DNA from: JAGLCY01 sp965369705
Lineage (GTDB): Bacteria > Krumholzibacteriota > Krumholzibacteriia > LZORAL124-64-63
Assembly (NCBI GenBank): GCA_965369705.1
Contig: CBDURF010000056.1
Location: 1-19,185 of the forward strand
Direction of reading: 5' to 3'
DNA: 19,185 bases
Within the stretch, counting starts at the first letter, position 1. Each line of letters starts with the position of its first letter. The notes under the pieces are model-generated. The model was given only the letters and a program-made list of their open reading frames with translations, had not been told where the DNA came from and did no database searches. Made by a program: the position numbers and the translations under genes. Positions 13,454-19,185 of the stretch are shown piece after piece.

Positions 13454-14572
13454 ATGGTTCGTCGTTCCCTTATGATCCGTCTATCCACACTTCTCATCAT
13501 CGGAGCCATCGCCGCCTTCGGCATCTGGGGCTGCTCGGACTCTGACGTCACCGGGCCCACTGCCCCCGATCAGAGTGAAGCCTACCTCAAGAGCGCAGCC
13601 AATCCCAATATCCGCGCCGTCATGGCCATCCAGGACCGTCATACGCCTGCCCTGATGGCCGACCCGGACGTGGTCGCCACGGCCACCACGATCGATGAAA
13701 CCGGCCATCCTGCCATCCTGCTGCTGGTTCTCTCAGAGCGGGCTCGCCGAGGTGCGCCCGCCTTCATTGATGACGTGCGCGTCATCACCCAGATCACCGA
13801 CCGCATCGTCGCCATGAAGGGCCCGCCCAGCGGTGGCGATGTCGACCACAAAGCCAAGCAGACCACGCCCATCCAGCTCGGCACCTCCGGCGGCTGGCGC
13901 TACGACCTGGCCAACGGCTACTGCTGCGGCGGCACCCTGGGCGCCCTGATCCAGGTCGGCGGCTCCAAGCGGATCCTGAGCAACTACCATGTGTTCGAAG
14001 CCGACATCGTCGACGGCGGCAACGGCCGCGTGGCGACCACCGGCGATCCCATCGTCCAGCCGGGCCTGATCGATATCGGCTGCGTCGCGACCAACGGCCA
14101 GGACGTCGCCACCCTCGTGGTTACCAGCTCCCTGCCCGGCAATAACGTGGACTGCTCGTCGGCCAATATCATCATCGGCATGGTCGACCCCAGCGGCGCC
14201 ATCCTCGAGGTGGGAACCCTGTCCGCCCAGACCGTGGCCGCCTACATCGGCCAGGCCGTCAAGAAGAGCGGCCGGACCACCGGCCTGACCCGCAGTTCGG
14301 TCACGGGCCTGAACGGCACCGTCAGCATTGCCTACGAGAATGAATGCGCCGGCGGAAGCGCCTTCAGCAATGTTTTCACCGGCCAGATCATCATCGCCAA
14401 CAGGGGCAGCAAGTTCCTGAGCGGCGGCGACTCGGGCTCCCTGATGATCCAGGACTTGACCACGGACCCCGGCGCGGTGGGCCTGCTGTTCGCCGGCAGC
14501 AGCCAAACGGCCATCGCCAACCCCATCGACGAGGTGCTGGCCTTCCTGGGCGCCACCATGGTGGGCAACTAG
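13454..14572 (+). CDS. Trypsin-like serine protease lipoprotein, copy 2
   Basis: A 372-residue paralogue of the gene at 12165, with about 52 substitutions and no gaps by hand count. Lipobox IWGC at Cys27 and the triad candidates His179, Asp233 and Ser327 are all kept. The stretch from residue 172 to 240, covering the His and Asp region, is identical in the two proteins, whereas the loops at 99-131 and 277-315 differ most. That pattern suggests the same chemistry with changed substrate or partner contacts, or recent gene conversion of the core. The ATG has AGGAGG (13442-13447) six bases upstream. A longer reading from 13355 would start inside the copy 1 terminator and is rejected. It has its own promoter and a strong terminator, so the two copies can be expressed separately. 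Confidence 0.88.
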   Translation: MVRRSLMIRLSTLLIIGAIAAFGIWGCSDSDVTGPTAPDQSEAYLKSAANPNIRAVMAIQDRHTPALMADPDVVATATTIDETGHPAILLLVLSERARRGAPAFIDDVRVITQITDRIVAMKGPPSGGDVDHKAKQTTPIQLGTSGGWRYDLANGYCCGGTLGALIQVGGSKRILSNYHVFEADIVDGGNGRVATTGDPIVQPGLIDIGCVATNGQDVATLVVTSSLPGNNVDCSSANIIIGMVDPSGAILEVGTLSAQTVAAYIGQAVKKSGRTTGLTRSSVTGLNGTVSIAYENECAGGSAFSNVFTGQIIIANRGSKFLSGGDSGSLMIQDLTTDPGAVGLLFAGSSQTAIANPIDEVLAFLGATMVGN

Positions 14573-14583
14573 GTAATGGACCG

Positions 14584-14955
14584 ATGAAGACCTTCACAAG
14601 GTCCCGGGTCACAAGCCGGCCTCCGGGGTTTTTCCGGGGGCCGGTTTTTCTTGTCGTGCTATTATTCGCGGTGATCCCGGCGGTTGGCTGCAACCCGCCG
14701 GCCGAGCAGGAGAAAAAAGAGGAGAAAGCCGTGTCTGAACGCGCGATTAACGCCGTAATGAACGACAACGTCGACCGGATCATGGCCCTGGACGAGGTGG
14801 TCATGGTGGCAATCGGCGAGCTGAAGGACGGCACGCCCTGCATCCAGGTCTACGTCAAATACAAGTCGGATATTTTGGCCGAGGAAATCGGCGTGGAAAT
14901 CGATGGCCACCCCATCGACTACATCATCAGCGACGAGATCCGTCCCATGGACTGA
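14584..14955 (+). CDS. Small lipoprotein resembling the N-terminal domain of the upstream proteases
   Basis: A 123-residue product. The N-terminus is basic (KTFTRSRVTSRPP), then a hydrophobic run and lipobox AVGC at Cys36, followed by a charged linker EQEKKEEKA. Residues about 52-121 (RAINAVMNDNVDRIMALDEVV, GTPCIQVYV, IDGHPIDYIISDEI) align with residues 53-117 of the proteases (RAVMAIQDRHTPALM, DVVATAT, GHPAILLLV, IDDVRVITQITDRI). The start is uncertain. ATG 14584 has only a weak ribosome site and its codons 10-23 form the terminator hairpin of the gene before it. An in-frame GTG at 14731 has GAGGAG six bases upstream and would give a 74-residue protein without signal peptide. I prefer 14584 because the signal peptide is so well formed. 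No family name is known to me. Confidence 0.7.
   Translation: MKTFTRSRVTSRPPGFFRGPVFLVVLLFAVIPAVGCNPPAEQEKKEEKAVSERAINAVMNDNVDRIMALDEVVMVAIGELKDGTPCIQVYVKYKSDILAEEIGVEIDGHPIDYIISDEIRPMD
14613..14652 (+). terminator. Intrinsic terminator after lipoprotein protease 2
   Basis: A 14-pair GC-rich stem (arms 14613-14626 and 14634-14647) with loop GGTTTTT, then TTCTT continuing a run of five T. This is a good intrinsic terminator 41 bases after the protease stop. It lies inside the reading frame of the small lipoprotein, so the downstream gene would be transcribed only by read-through. Confidence 0.8.
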
Positions 14956-14982
14956 ACCGTTCCCGCCCGTCCGCCGGCCGGC

Positions 14983-16509
14983 CTACCAGGCCAGATCGTC
15001 ATTCCCGAAATATTCGTGAAGCTGTTTGCGCGAGGCCAAGCTGATGCGGTCGGACCAGATGTCGACCGGGTTGAGGTCGTCCGTCACGACCGGCGCGGCG
15101 TCCGAAGCCACGGTGAAGCTGTTGTCCCAGGCGTGCATCTGATTGTATTCGAGGGTCCAGCGCTCGGTGGGCAGGGGGAATTCGGAATCGTCCAGTTCGA
15201 GCGGCCGGTCCGACGCCATGATGATGATGTTGCCGAACTGATTGGGCGGCTCCTCCATGGGCAGCACTATAACAAAGGCGAACTGCTCGGCCAGGGTCAC
15301 GGCCATCGCGTGCACGAGGATGTCGTGCCAGCCCACCGACTCGAGATTCATCGCCAGGATGCCATCTGGGCTGAGCCTTGATTTGATCAGGCCGAACGCC
15401 TCTTTGGTGACCAGGTGGAAGGGCACGGAGCTGCTGCCGAAGGCGTCCATGATCACGAGGTCGAACAGGTCGTCGTGCTGGATGAAGAACTGCCGGCCGT
15501 CCACGTGGTGGATTTTCGCTTCGGTCGGTTCGAGGCCGAACCAGTCGCGGGCCGTTTGCGTGACCACGGGGTCGATCTCCACCGCTTCGACGTTCCAGCC
15601 GTCGGCATGGAACACCTTGACAATGCTGCCGCCGCCCAGGCCGACGAGCATCATCCGGCCGGGCGTGTCGTAGAACTTCTTCGAAATCTCGAGCACGTCG
15701 ATGTAGGCGTAGTCGGACACCCAGTCGACCGGGTCGACGATGGTGTGCGTGCCGCCGTCGATGAGCATGAACCTGAGGCCCATCTTTTCGATGACGCGGA
15801 TCTCGGCGTAGGCGCTCTGGGTGACCGCGAGCAGGCCGGCGTCCGGGTCGGCCTTGGCTTCGGGGGCGGCTTGATAGGCGGCGGCGCCGGCCATCAAGAT
15901 GAGAAGCGCGATGGCGAGGGCGGTTTTGCCTTTTTTGTCGATGGCCCAACCAGCCGCGGCGGTGACCATCAGCAAGACGCCGATCAGATAGGTAAGGCGC
16001 GCGACCCCGATGTTGGGGATCAGGAAAAACCCGGTCCCAATGGCGGCGAAGACGCTGGCCATGGTCGAGAGGGCGTACAGGTTGCCGGCGGTGCGGCCGA
16101 CCTCATTGAGCGCGGCGGTCTTCAGGCGGATGGCGAAAGGACTGACCATGCCCAGCAGCATCAGCGGCGGAAAGAACAGGATCGTGGCCGAGACCAGGAC
16201 GGCGACCCGGAGGCCCATTTCCTCGGTGACGCTCAGCACGGGGTGTCTGAGCCAGGGAATCGCGACGGTCCATGCGCCGGCCAGGCCGATGGGCAGGCAG
16301 AATTTAGTGAGAGTGGGTTGCTTGTCGGCCAGGCGGCCGCCCAGGGCGTAGCCCACGCTGAGGGCGGCCAGGGTCACGCCGATCAAGGCCGACCACAAGT
16401 ACAGGCTGACGCCGAAGACCGGGCCGATCAGGCGGGTGCCCAGGATCTCGAGAGCCAGGACCGAGGCGCCGCAGATGATGACGGCGATGTAGATGAACAG
16501 GTGGAACAT
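14983..16509 (-). CDS. Membrane-anchored spermidine-synthase-like protein (fused MFS/spermidine synthase type)
   Basis: A 508-residue protein. About the first 210 residues hold some seven to eight membrane helices, with ASVLALEILGTRLIGPVFG at the first helix and a SVGYALGGRLAD loop, as in MFS-like or SpeE-associated membrane domains. The soluble part (about 225-508) is a class I methyltransferase-like fold of the spermidine synthase family: VGLGGGSIVK (289-298) for the nucleotide, Glu311-Ile-Asp for the ribose, a VDGRQFF segment and IMDAFGSSSVPFHLVTKEAF near the active site. Such fusions are common in bacteria, but their product is mostly untested; polyamine synthesis is inferred. The ATG at 16509 starts the first helix, with only a weak ribosome site (AAAGG about 13 bases away). 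It lies 100 bases downstream of the regulator gene on the same strand and may share its transcript. Confidence 0.85.
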   Translation of the reverse strand: MFHLFIYIAVIICGASVLALEILGTRLIGPVFGVSLYLWSALIGVTLAALSVGYALGGRLADKQPTLTKFCLPIGLAGAWTVAIPWLRHPVLSVTEEMGLRVAVLVSATILFFPPLMLLGMVSPFAIRLKTAALNEVGRTAGNLYALSTMASVFAAIGTGFFLIPNIGVARLTYLIGVLLMVTAAAGWAIDKKGKTALAIALLILMAGAAAYQAAPEAKADPDAGLLAVTQSAYAEIRVIEKMGLRFMLIDGGTHTIVDPVDWVSDYAYIDVLEISKKFYDTPGRMMLVGLGGGSIVKVFHADGWNVEAVEIDPVVTQTARDWFGLEPTEAKIHHVDGRQFFIQHDDLFDLVIMDAFGSSSVPFHLVTKEAFGLIKSRLSPDGILAMNLESVGWHDILVHAMAVTLAEQFAFVIVLPMEEPPNQFGNIIIMASDRPLELDDSEFPLPTERWTLEYNQMHAWDNSFTVASDAAPVVTDDLNPVDIWSDRISLASRKQLHEYFGNDDLAW

Positions 16510-16609
16510 GGCTGTTTGGCGCCTTTGGAAGAGGCTTGAAAGTGATGACCGCTCTTGGCCGCCGATGGTACCGGATCCCGGAGGCGGGGGCAATGGTATG
16601 TGGTGGCTG

Positions 16610-17077
16610 CTATGGCGCGTCCCAGAAATCAGAAGGCATCCCATCGACCAGATCCTCGATCATGCCCCGGATGATTTCCTCGTCCAAGGCGGGATCCAGA
16701 TCCTGGTCGGCATGACGCACGGTCTGATTGGAATGGTCCAAACGCCCACCTACAATGGTCCGCGCCCTGTCGTGGACAATTTTTTCCAGACTCGTGCGCG
16801 GAACGATCCCATAAACGAGCTCGCAATCCAGACCCTCGGCCACGCGGCGAAGGGTCTTGATGGAGAGCGCCCCCTCGATTTCATCCCTTTCCATGCGGGC
16901 CACGCTCTGCTTGGACAAACCCAGGCGGCCTGCAAGCTGCCGGCCGCTCATCCCGAGAGCTTTGCGGATGGCGCGAATCCACCCCTGGGGAGGCGGCGCC
17001 AGGTCGAAAACGGAGTCGAAGCGATCCAGGGTTGCGTCCAGCTGCTGTCTGACAAGATGAAGATTTTTTCGGGGCAT
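16610..17077 (-). CDS. Mobile mystery protein A-type XRE regulator
   Basis: A 155-residue protein. Residues 1-30 hold LHLVRQQLDATLDRF and a PPPQGWIRAIR motif. A helix-turn-helix follows at about 33-65 (ALGMSGRQLAGRLGLSKQSVARMERDE), then IKTLRRVAEGLDCELVYGIVPRTSLEKIV and an acidic tail ending DFWDAP. This order of motifs is that of the family called mobile mystery protein A, usually encoded next to a Fic-domain protein (mobile mystery protein B) and thought to act as its antitoxin-like regulator. No Fic gene is next to it here: the following gene is the spermidine-synthase-like one. It likely binds the repeated sites at 17109-17191 and controls its own gene. The ATG at 17077 has AGGA nine bases upstream; an upstream in-frame start at 17149 would lie within the operator region. 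Confidence 0.82.
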   Translation of the reverse strand: MPRKNLHLVRQQLDATLDRFDSVFDLAPPPQGWIRAIRKALGMSGRQLAGRLGLSKQSVARMERDEIEGALSIKTLRRVAEGLDCELVYGIVPRTSLEKIVHDRARTIVGGRLDHSNQTVRHADQDLDPALDEEIIRGMIEDLVDGMPSDFWDAP

Positions 17078-17108
17078 GATGGGTTTTCCTGTGGTTGAGG
17101 GGTGTTGG

Positions 17109-17126
17109 GACAATATTATTGTTGTC
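17109..17126. promoter_or_regulatory. Operator-like site 1 (GACAA/TTGTC dyad)
   Basis: GACAATATTATTGTTGTC. Read on the other strand it differs from site 3 at only three central bases. It is 32 bases upstream of the regulator start and contains a possible -10 (TAATAT on the minus strand), so binding here would repress the regulator gene. Confidence 0.65.
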
Positions 17127-17141
17127 GAAGACGGGTCATTT

Positions 17142-17159
17142 GACAACATATTTATTTAC
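17142..17159. promoter_or_regulatory. Operator-like half site 2
   Basis: GACAACATA followed by an AT-rich right half that does not complete the dyad. It starts 33 bases after site 1 and 32 before site 3, so all three fall on nearly the same face of the helix. Confidence 0.5.
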
Positions 17160-17173
17160 TTTATGGGCCAAGT

Positions 17174-17191
17174 GACAACATAAATATTGTC
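17174..17191. promoter_or_regulatory. Operator-like site 3 (GACAA/TTGTC dyad)
   Basis: GACAACATAAATATTGTC, an 18-base dyad with five-base outer arms, matching site 1 on the other strand except for three central bases. A TTGACA overlaps its edge on the minus strand and could be a -35 box. Confidence 0.65.
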
Positions 17192-17257
17192 AACACATCC
17201 CAAAATTGAGCACGAGAAAACTTAACATGTTGAAAATAAACAAATTAACAACAATTA

Positions 17258-17273
17258 GTGCCCCCGGGGGCAC
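17258..17273. other. 16-base perfect GC palindrome
   Basis: GTGCCCCCGGGGGCAC lies exactly at the change from AT-rich to GC-rich sequence. Read on the minus strand it is followed by TAATTGTTGTT, which is terminator-like, but no minus-strand gene ends here. Role unknown. Confidence 0.4.
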
Positions 17274-17449
17274 CACCGCCGGCAGGTGGGAGAAATCAGG
17301 AATGTCCATCGGCCGGGCTTGGGCATGCGCGGTGAAGGATTTTGGGATTTTGGAAGGTCGGGAATTAAGCCCACGTCATTGACAGATGGTCCGTCCCAGG
17401 GGGATTCTGATCTGGAGCCTTGTCCCTGTTGAATCAAACGAGGGCGTCC

Positions 17450-19185
17450 ATGTCGTTTTGCAGTCCCCGGGTCCCGGTGTGGGTCCTCATAACCGCCGCC
17501 ATCGGTCTTCATTGCCCGGCTGCCGCCGAAATGGATTCTCTCGAATCCCGGGACCAAATCCTGGCCCGCATCGACTCGCTTCACGTTTCCCGCCAGGTCG
17601 ATGCCGCCGCAACCTACATCGAACCCTACCTGGCCGAAGCCCGCGCGGCTGAAGATTCCACGTTCATCCTGCCCTTGATCGCCAAGCTGGGTCGCCTGTG
17701 GGCTTCCTTCGGCCAGCCAAAAAAAGGCGAGCCCCTGCTGCGGGAGGCGGTCGACCTGGCCGAGGCCCTGGGGGATTCCCTGCGCCTGTGCGACGCCCTG
17801 AGGTGGCAGGGTTACGCCGTGGAGCAGCAGGGCCGCTCGGTCGAGGCGGTGATCATCTACCGCCGGCAGCTGGCCGTCGCCCGGGCCCGGGGCGACCGGC
17901 GCCACGAGGCCTGGGCACTGGTCGGCCTGGCCTACCGCGCCGGCCTGGAGGGGCGTTACGAGGACGCCATTACGGACTACCGGAGCGCCGCCGGGTTCTT
18001 TCGTGATCTTGGCGATACGTCGGCGACTGTCTGGACCCTCAACGGGCTCGGCACGGCCCTCCAGCAGAAGGGCCGGTTCGAGGAGGCCGCCACCTGTTAC
18101 GGACAGGTTGCCGATCTGGCCAAACGGATCGGCTACACGGCGGTAGAGGCCCTGGCGCAAAACAACCAGGGCGCGATGGAATTCTCCCTGGGTGATCCGG
18201 GCGTGGCCATGGAACACTTCCTGCGCGCCGGCCGGTTGCAGCGTCAACTCAGCCAGATCCAGGACGCGGTGTCCAGCGGAACAAACGTGGCGATCTGCTT
18301 GAGCCACCTGGGAAGGCTGGACGAGGCCGCCACCCGGCTCGAAGACCTGCTGCGGGAATGCGAACAGGGCAACTTCGGCGACCGGGAGCTTTTCGTGCTG
18401 CGCACCCTCGCCGATGTCCGGCGGTTGCAGGGGCGCCGTCACGAGGCGGTGGCGATCTTCCGACGCATTCTCGACCGTGATGATGCGAACCTGGACATCA
18501 GGAACAGGATCGAAAGCGTCACCGGCCTCGCGGCGGCCCTGGCGGACATGGACAGTTCCGCGGCCGGGCTTGCGGTGCTGCAAAAGGAGGAACGCCGGCG
18601 ACAGGGACAGCTGCACGGGATAACGCGGGTCGAGTTCGAACTGGCCATGGGAGAACGGTTGCTGGAGACGGGGCAGCCCGAGGCGGCCCTGGCGAGGTAC
18701 AGCTTCGCAGTCGACGCCACCACCGCGGCGGGCCTGCAGGAGCGCCGGGTGGTCGCCCTCGCGGGGGCGGCCCGCTGTCAGCGCGAACTGGGGCGAACCG
18801 AAGCGGCCCTGGCCCTGTTGCATGACGCCGCGCTGGCCTGGGAGGACATCCGGACAACGCCCATGGACCCGGAGTGGCGAGAGCAGCGCGGGGTGTCCGG
18901 CCGACTCGTCTACACCCCGCTGGCGGCCCTGATCCTGGATGGAGTTGATCTCGACGATGCTGGTCCCGGCGGTGCCCCGGTCGGCCGTGCTCCGGTCGGC
19001 CAGGTCCCCGTCGGCCGCGCCTTCGACGCGGCGCAGGTCTTCAAGGCCCGCACCCTGGCTGAGCGGATCGGGGGCTGGGACCGCGCCGCCGGCCGGCCTA
19101 TCATGACCCTGCAGATGCTGCAGGCGGAGATCCTGGAAGAGGGCGAGGTTTTCCTCGACGCGTATCTGGGTCCCACGGAGTCCAT
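17450..19185 (+). CDS. Secreted TPR protein with probable CHAT protease domain, 3' end cut by window
   Basis: The 578 visible residues run off the window end. A Sec signal peptide (about 1-26: basic start, hydrophobic core WVLITAAIGL, cleavage near PAAA-E) leads the protein. Some nine or more tetratricopeptide repeats follow (about 50-465), with units such as GLAYRAGLEGRYEDAITDYRSA (158-180) and GLGTALQQKGRFEEAATCY (199-217). A short repeat of VGRAP-like units (about 511-524) precedes AFDAAQVFKARTLAERI and LQMLQAEILEEGEVFLDAYLG (554-574). That last pattern is the usual entry to a CHAT domain, a caspase-like peptidase; the catalytic His and Cys lie beyond the window, so activity cannot be judged. 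GAGGG six bases before the ATG supports the start. The signal peptide makes it unlike the cytoplasmic TPR-CHAT effectors of CRISPR systems. Confidence 0.82.
   Translation, partial: MSFCSPRVPVWVLITAAIGLHCPAAAEMDSLESRDQILARIDSLHVSRQVDAAATYIEPYLAEARAAEDSTFILPLIAKLGRLWASFGQPKKGEPLLREAVDLAEALGDSLRLCDALRWQGYAVEQQGRSVEAVIIYRRQLAVARARGDRRHEAWALVGLAYRAGLEGRYEDAITDYRSAAGFFRDLGDTSATVWTLNGLGTALQQKGRFEEAATCYGQVADLAKRIGYTAVEALAQNNQGAMEFSLGDPGVAMEHFLRAGRLQRQLSQIQDAVSSGTNVAICLSHLGRLDEAATRLEDLLRECEQGNFGDRELFVLRTLADVRRLQGRRHEAVAIFRRILDRDDANLDIRNRIESVTGLAAALADMDSSAAGLAVLQKEERRRQGQLHGITRVEFELAMGERLLETGQPEAALARYSFAVDATTAAGLQERRVVALAGAARCQRELGRTEAALALLHDAALAWEDIRTTPMDPEWREQRGVSGRLVYTPLAALILDGVDLDDAGPGGAPVGRAPVGQVPVGRAFDAAQVFKARTLAERIGGWDRAAGRPIMTLQMLQAEILEEGEVFLDAYLGPTES
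18980..19024 (+). repeat. Three degenerate 15-base repeats in the TPR-CHAT gene
   Basis: GTCGGCC recurs at 18980, 18995 and 19010, encoding VGRAP-VGQVP-VGRAF between the TPR region and the expected CHAT domain. It keeps the frame and probably sets the length of a flexible linker. Confidence 0.7.

Larger units (their letters stand above)
13370..14647 (+). repeat. Tandem duplication, copy 2 (whole transcription unit)
   Basis: Second copy of the unit at 12074-13356. It keeps the promoter layout, the AGGAGG site six bases before ATG, the gene and the terminator hairpin. The GACCGATGA segment just after the stop codon is also found in copy 1; in copy 2 its ATG opens the next gene. Confidence 0.85.
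17078..17449. other. 372-base divergent intergenic region, AT-rich on the left
   Basis: It separates the regulator (minus) from the secreted TPR protein (plus). The part at about 17105-17257 is strongly AT-rich and holds three operator-like sites. A 16-base GC palindrome at 17258-17273 marks the return to GC-rich sequence. TTGACA at 17379-17384 could be a -35 box for the plus-strand gene, but the matching -10 (GATTCT) is poor. GAGGG lies six bases before the TPR start. I see no gene in it. Confidence 0.6.

Noticed and set aside
17190..17309. 39-codon minus-strand frame (MDIPDFSHLPAVV start, hydrophobic end)
   Set aside because: No ribosome site, and it spans the GC/AT boundary and an operator-like site; the hydrophobic tail follows from AT-rich codons.
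17255..18823. 522-codon minus-strand open frame across the TPR gene
   Set aside because: The plus strand reads as a signal peptide and regular TPR units; the minus frame has no recognisable domain.
17450..19185. Link of the TPR-CHAT protein to a CRISPR effector (Craspase-like)
   Set aside because: It has a signal peptide, and no cas gene or repeat array is present in the window.

Overview
The window reads as a GC-rich, double-membrane (Gram-negative-type) bacterium. Three outer-membrane-type lipoproteins and one Sec-secreted protein are present, as is a 7TM hybrid histidine kinase, and most genes have strong AGGAGG-like ribosome sites. The lipoprotein style (a lipobox Cys followed by a short SDSDVTGP-like linker), the HD-GYP proteins and the N-terminal module described below resemble environmental lineages of the Myxococcota/FCB-candidate-phylum kind. 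That placement is inference only; there is no rRNA or universal marker gene here. I see no CRISPR array, tRNA, rRNA, transposase or integrase.

Positions 1-8941 (all minus strand) form a signalling block. In transcription order it is: large repeat-like protein B, HD-GYP protein B, a 7TM-PAS-histidine kinase-receiver hybrid, large repeat-like protein A, HD-GYP protein A (cut by the window start). The pair [large protein + HD-GYP] is therefore present twice, flanking the kinase. All four members of the two pairs appear to share one N-terminal module of roughly 120 residues, which makes this the best candidate for an undescribed system: a two-protein c-di-GMP/HD-GYP device, duplicated around a sensor kinase.

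Positions 8942-12000 hold an AtpZ/AtpI-like small membrane protein (plus strand) and a MazE/MazF-type toxin-antitoxin pair (minus). The pair has a near-consensus promoter, a perfect inverted-repeat operator and probably a leaderless antitoxin mRNA. A DUF2779-family protein (minus) follows, combining a Cas4-like Fe-S nuclease half with a DEDD-exonuclease-like half.

Positions 12074-14955 (plus) contain a tandem duplication of a complete transcription unit (promoter, ribosome site, trypsin-like lipoprotein protease, hairpin terminator). A small lipoprotein follows; its signal peptide is written over the second terminator and its mature part resembles the N-terminal domain of the two proteases. 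A free-standing prodomain-like or inhibitor-like partner is a testable idea.

Positions 14983-19185 hold a membrane-bound spermidine-synthase-like protein (minus) and an orphan 'mobile mystery protein A' regulator (minus) with three phased operator-like sites in an AT-rich region. A secreted TPR protein (plus) runs off the window end where a CHAT protease domain seems to begin.
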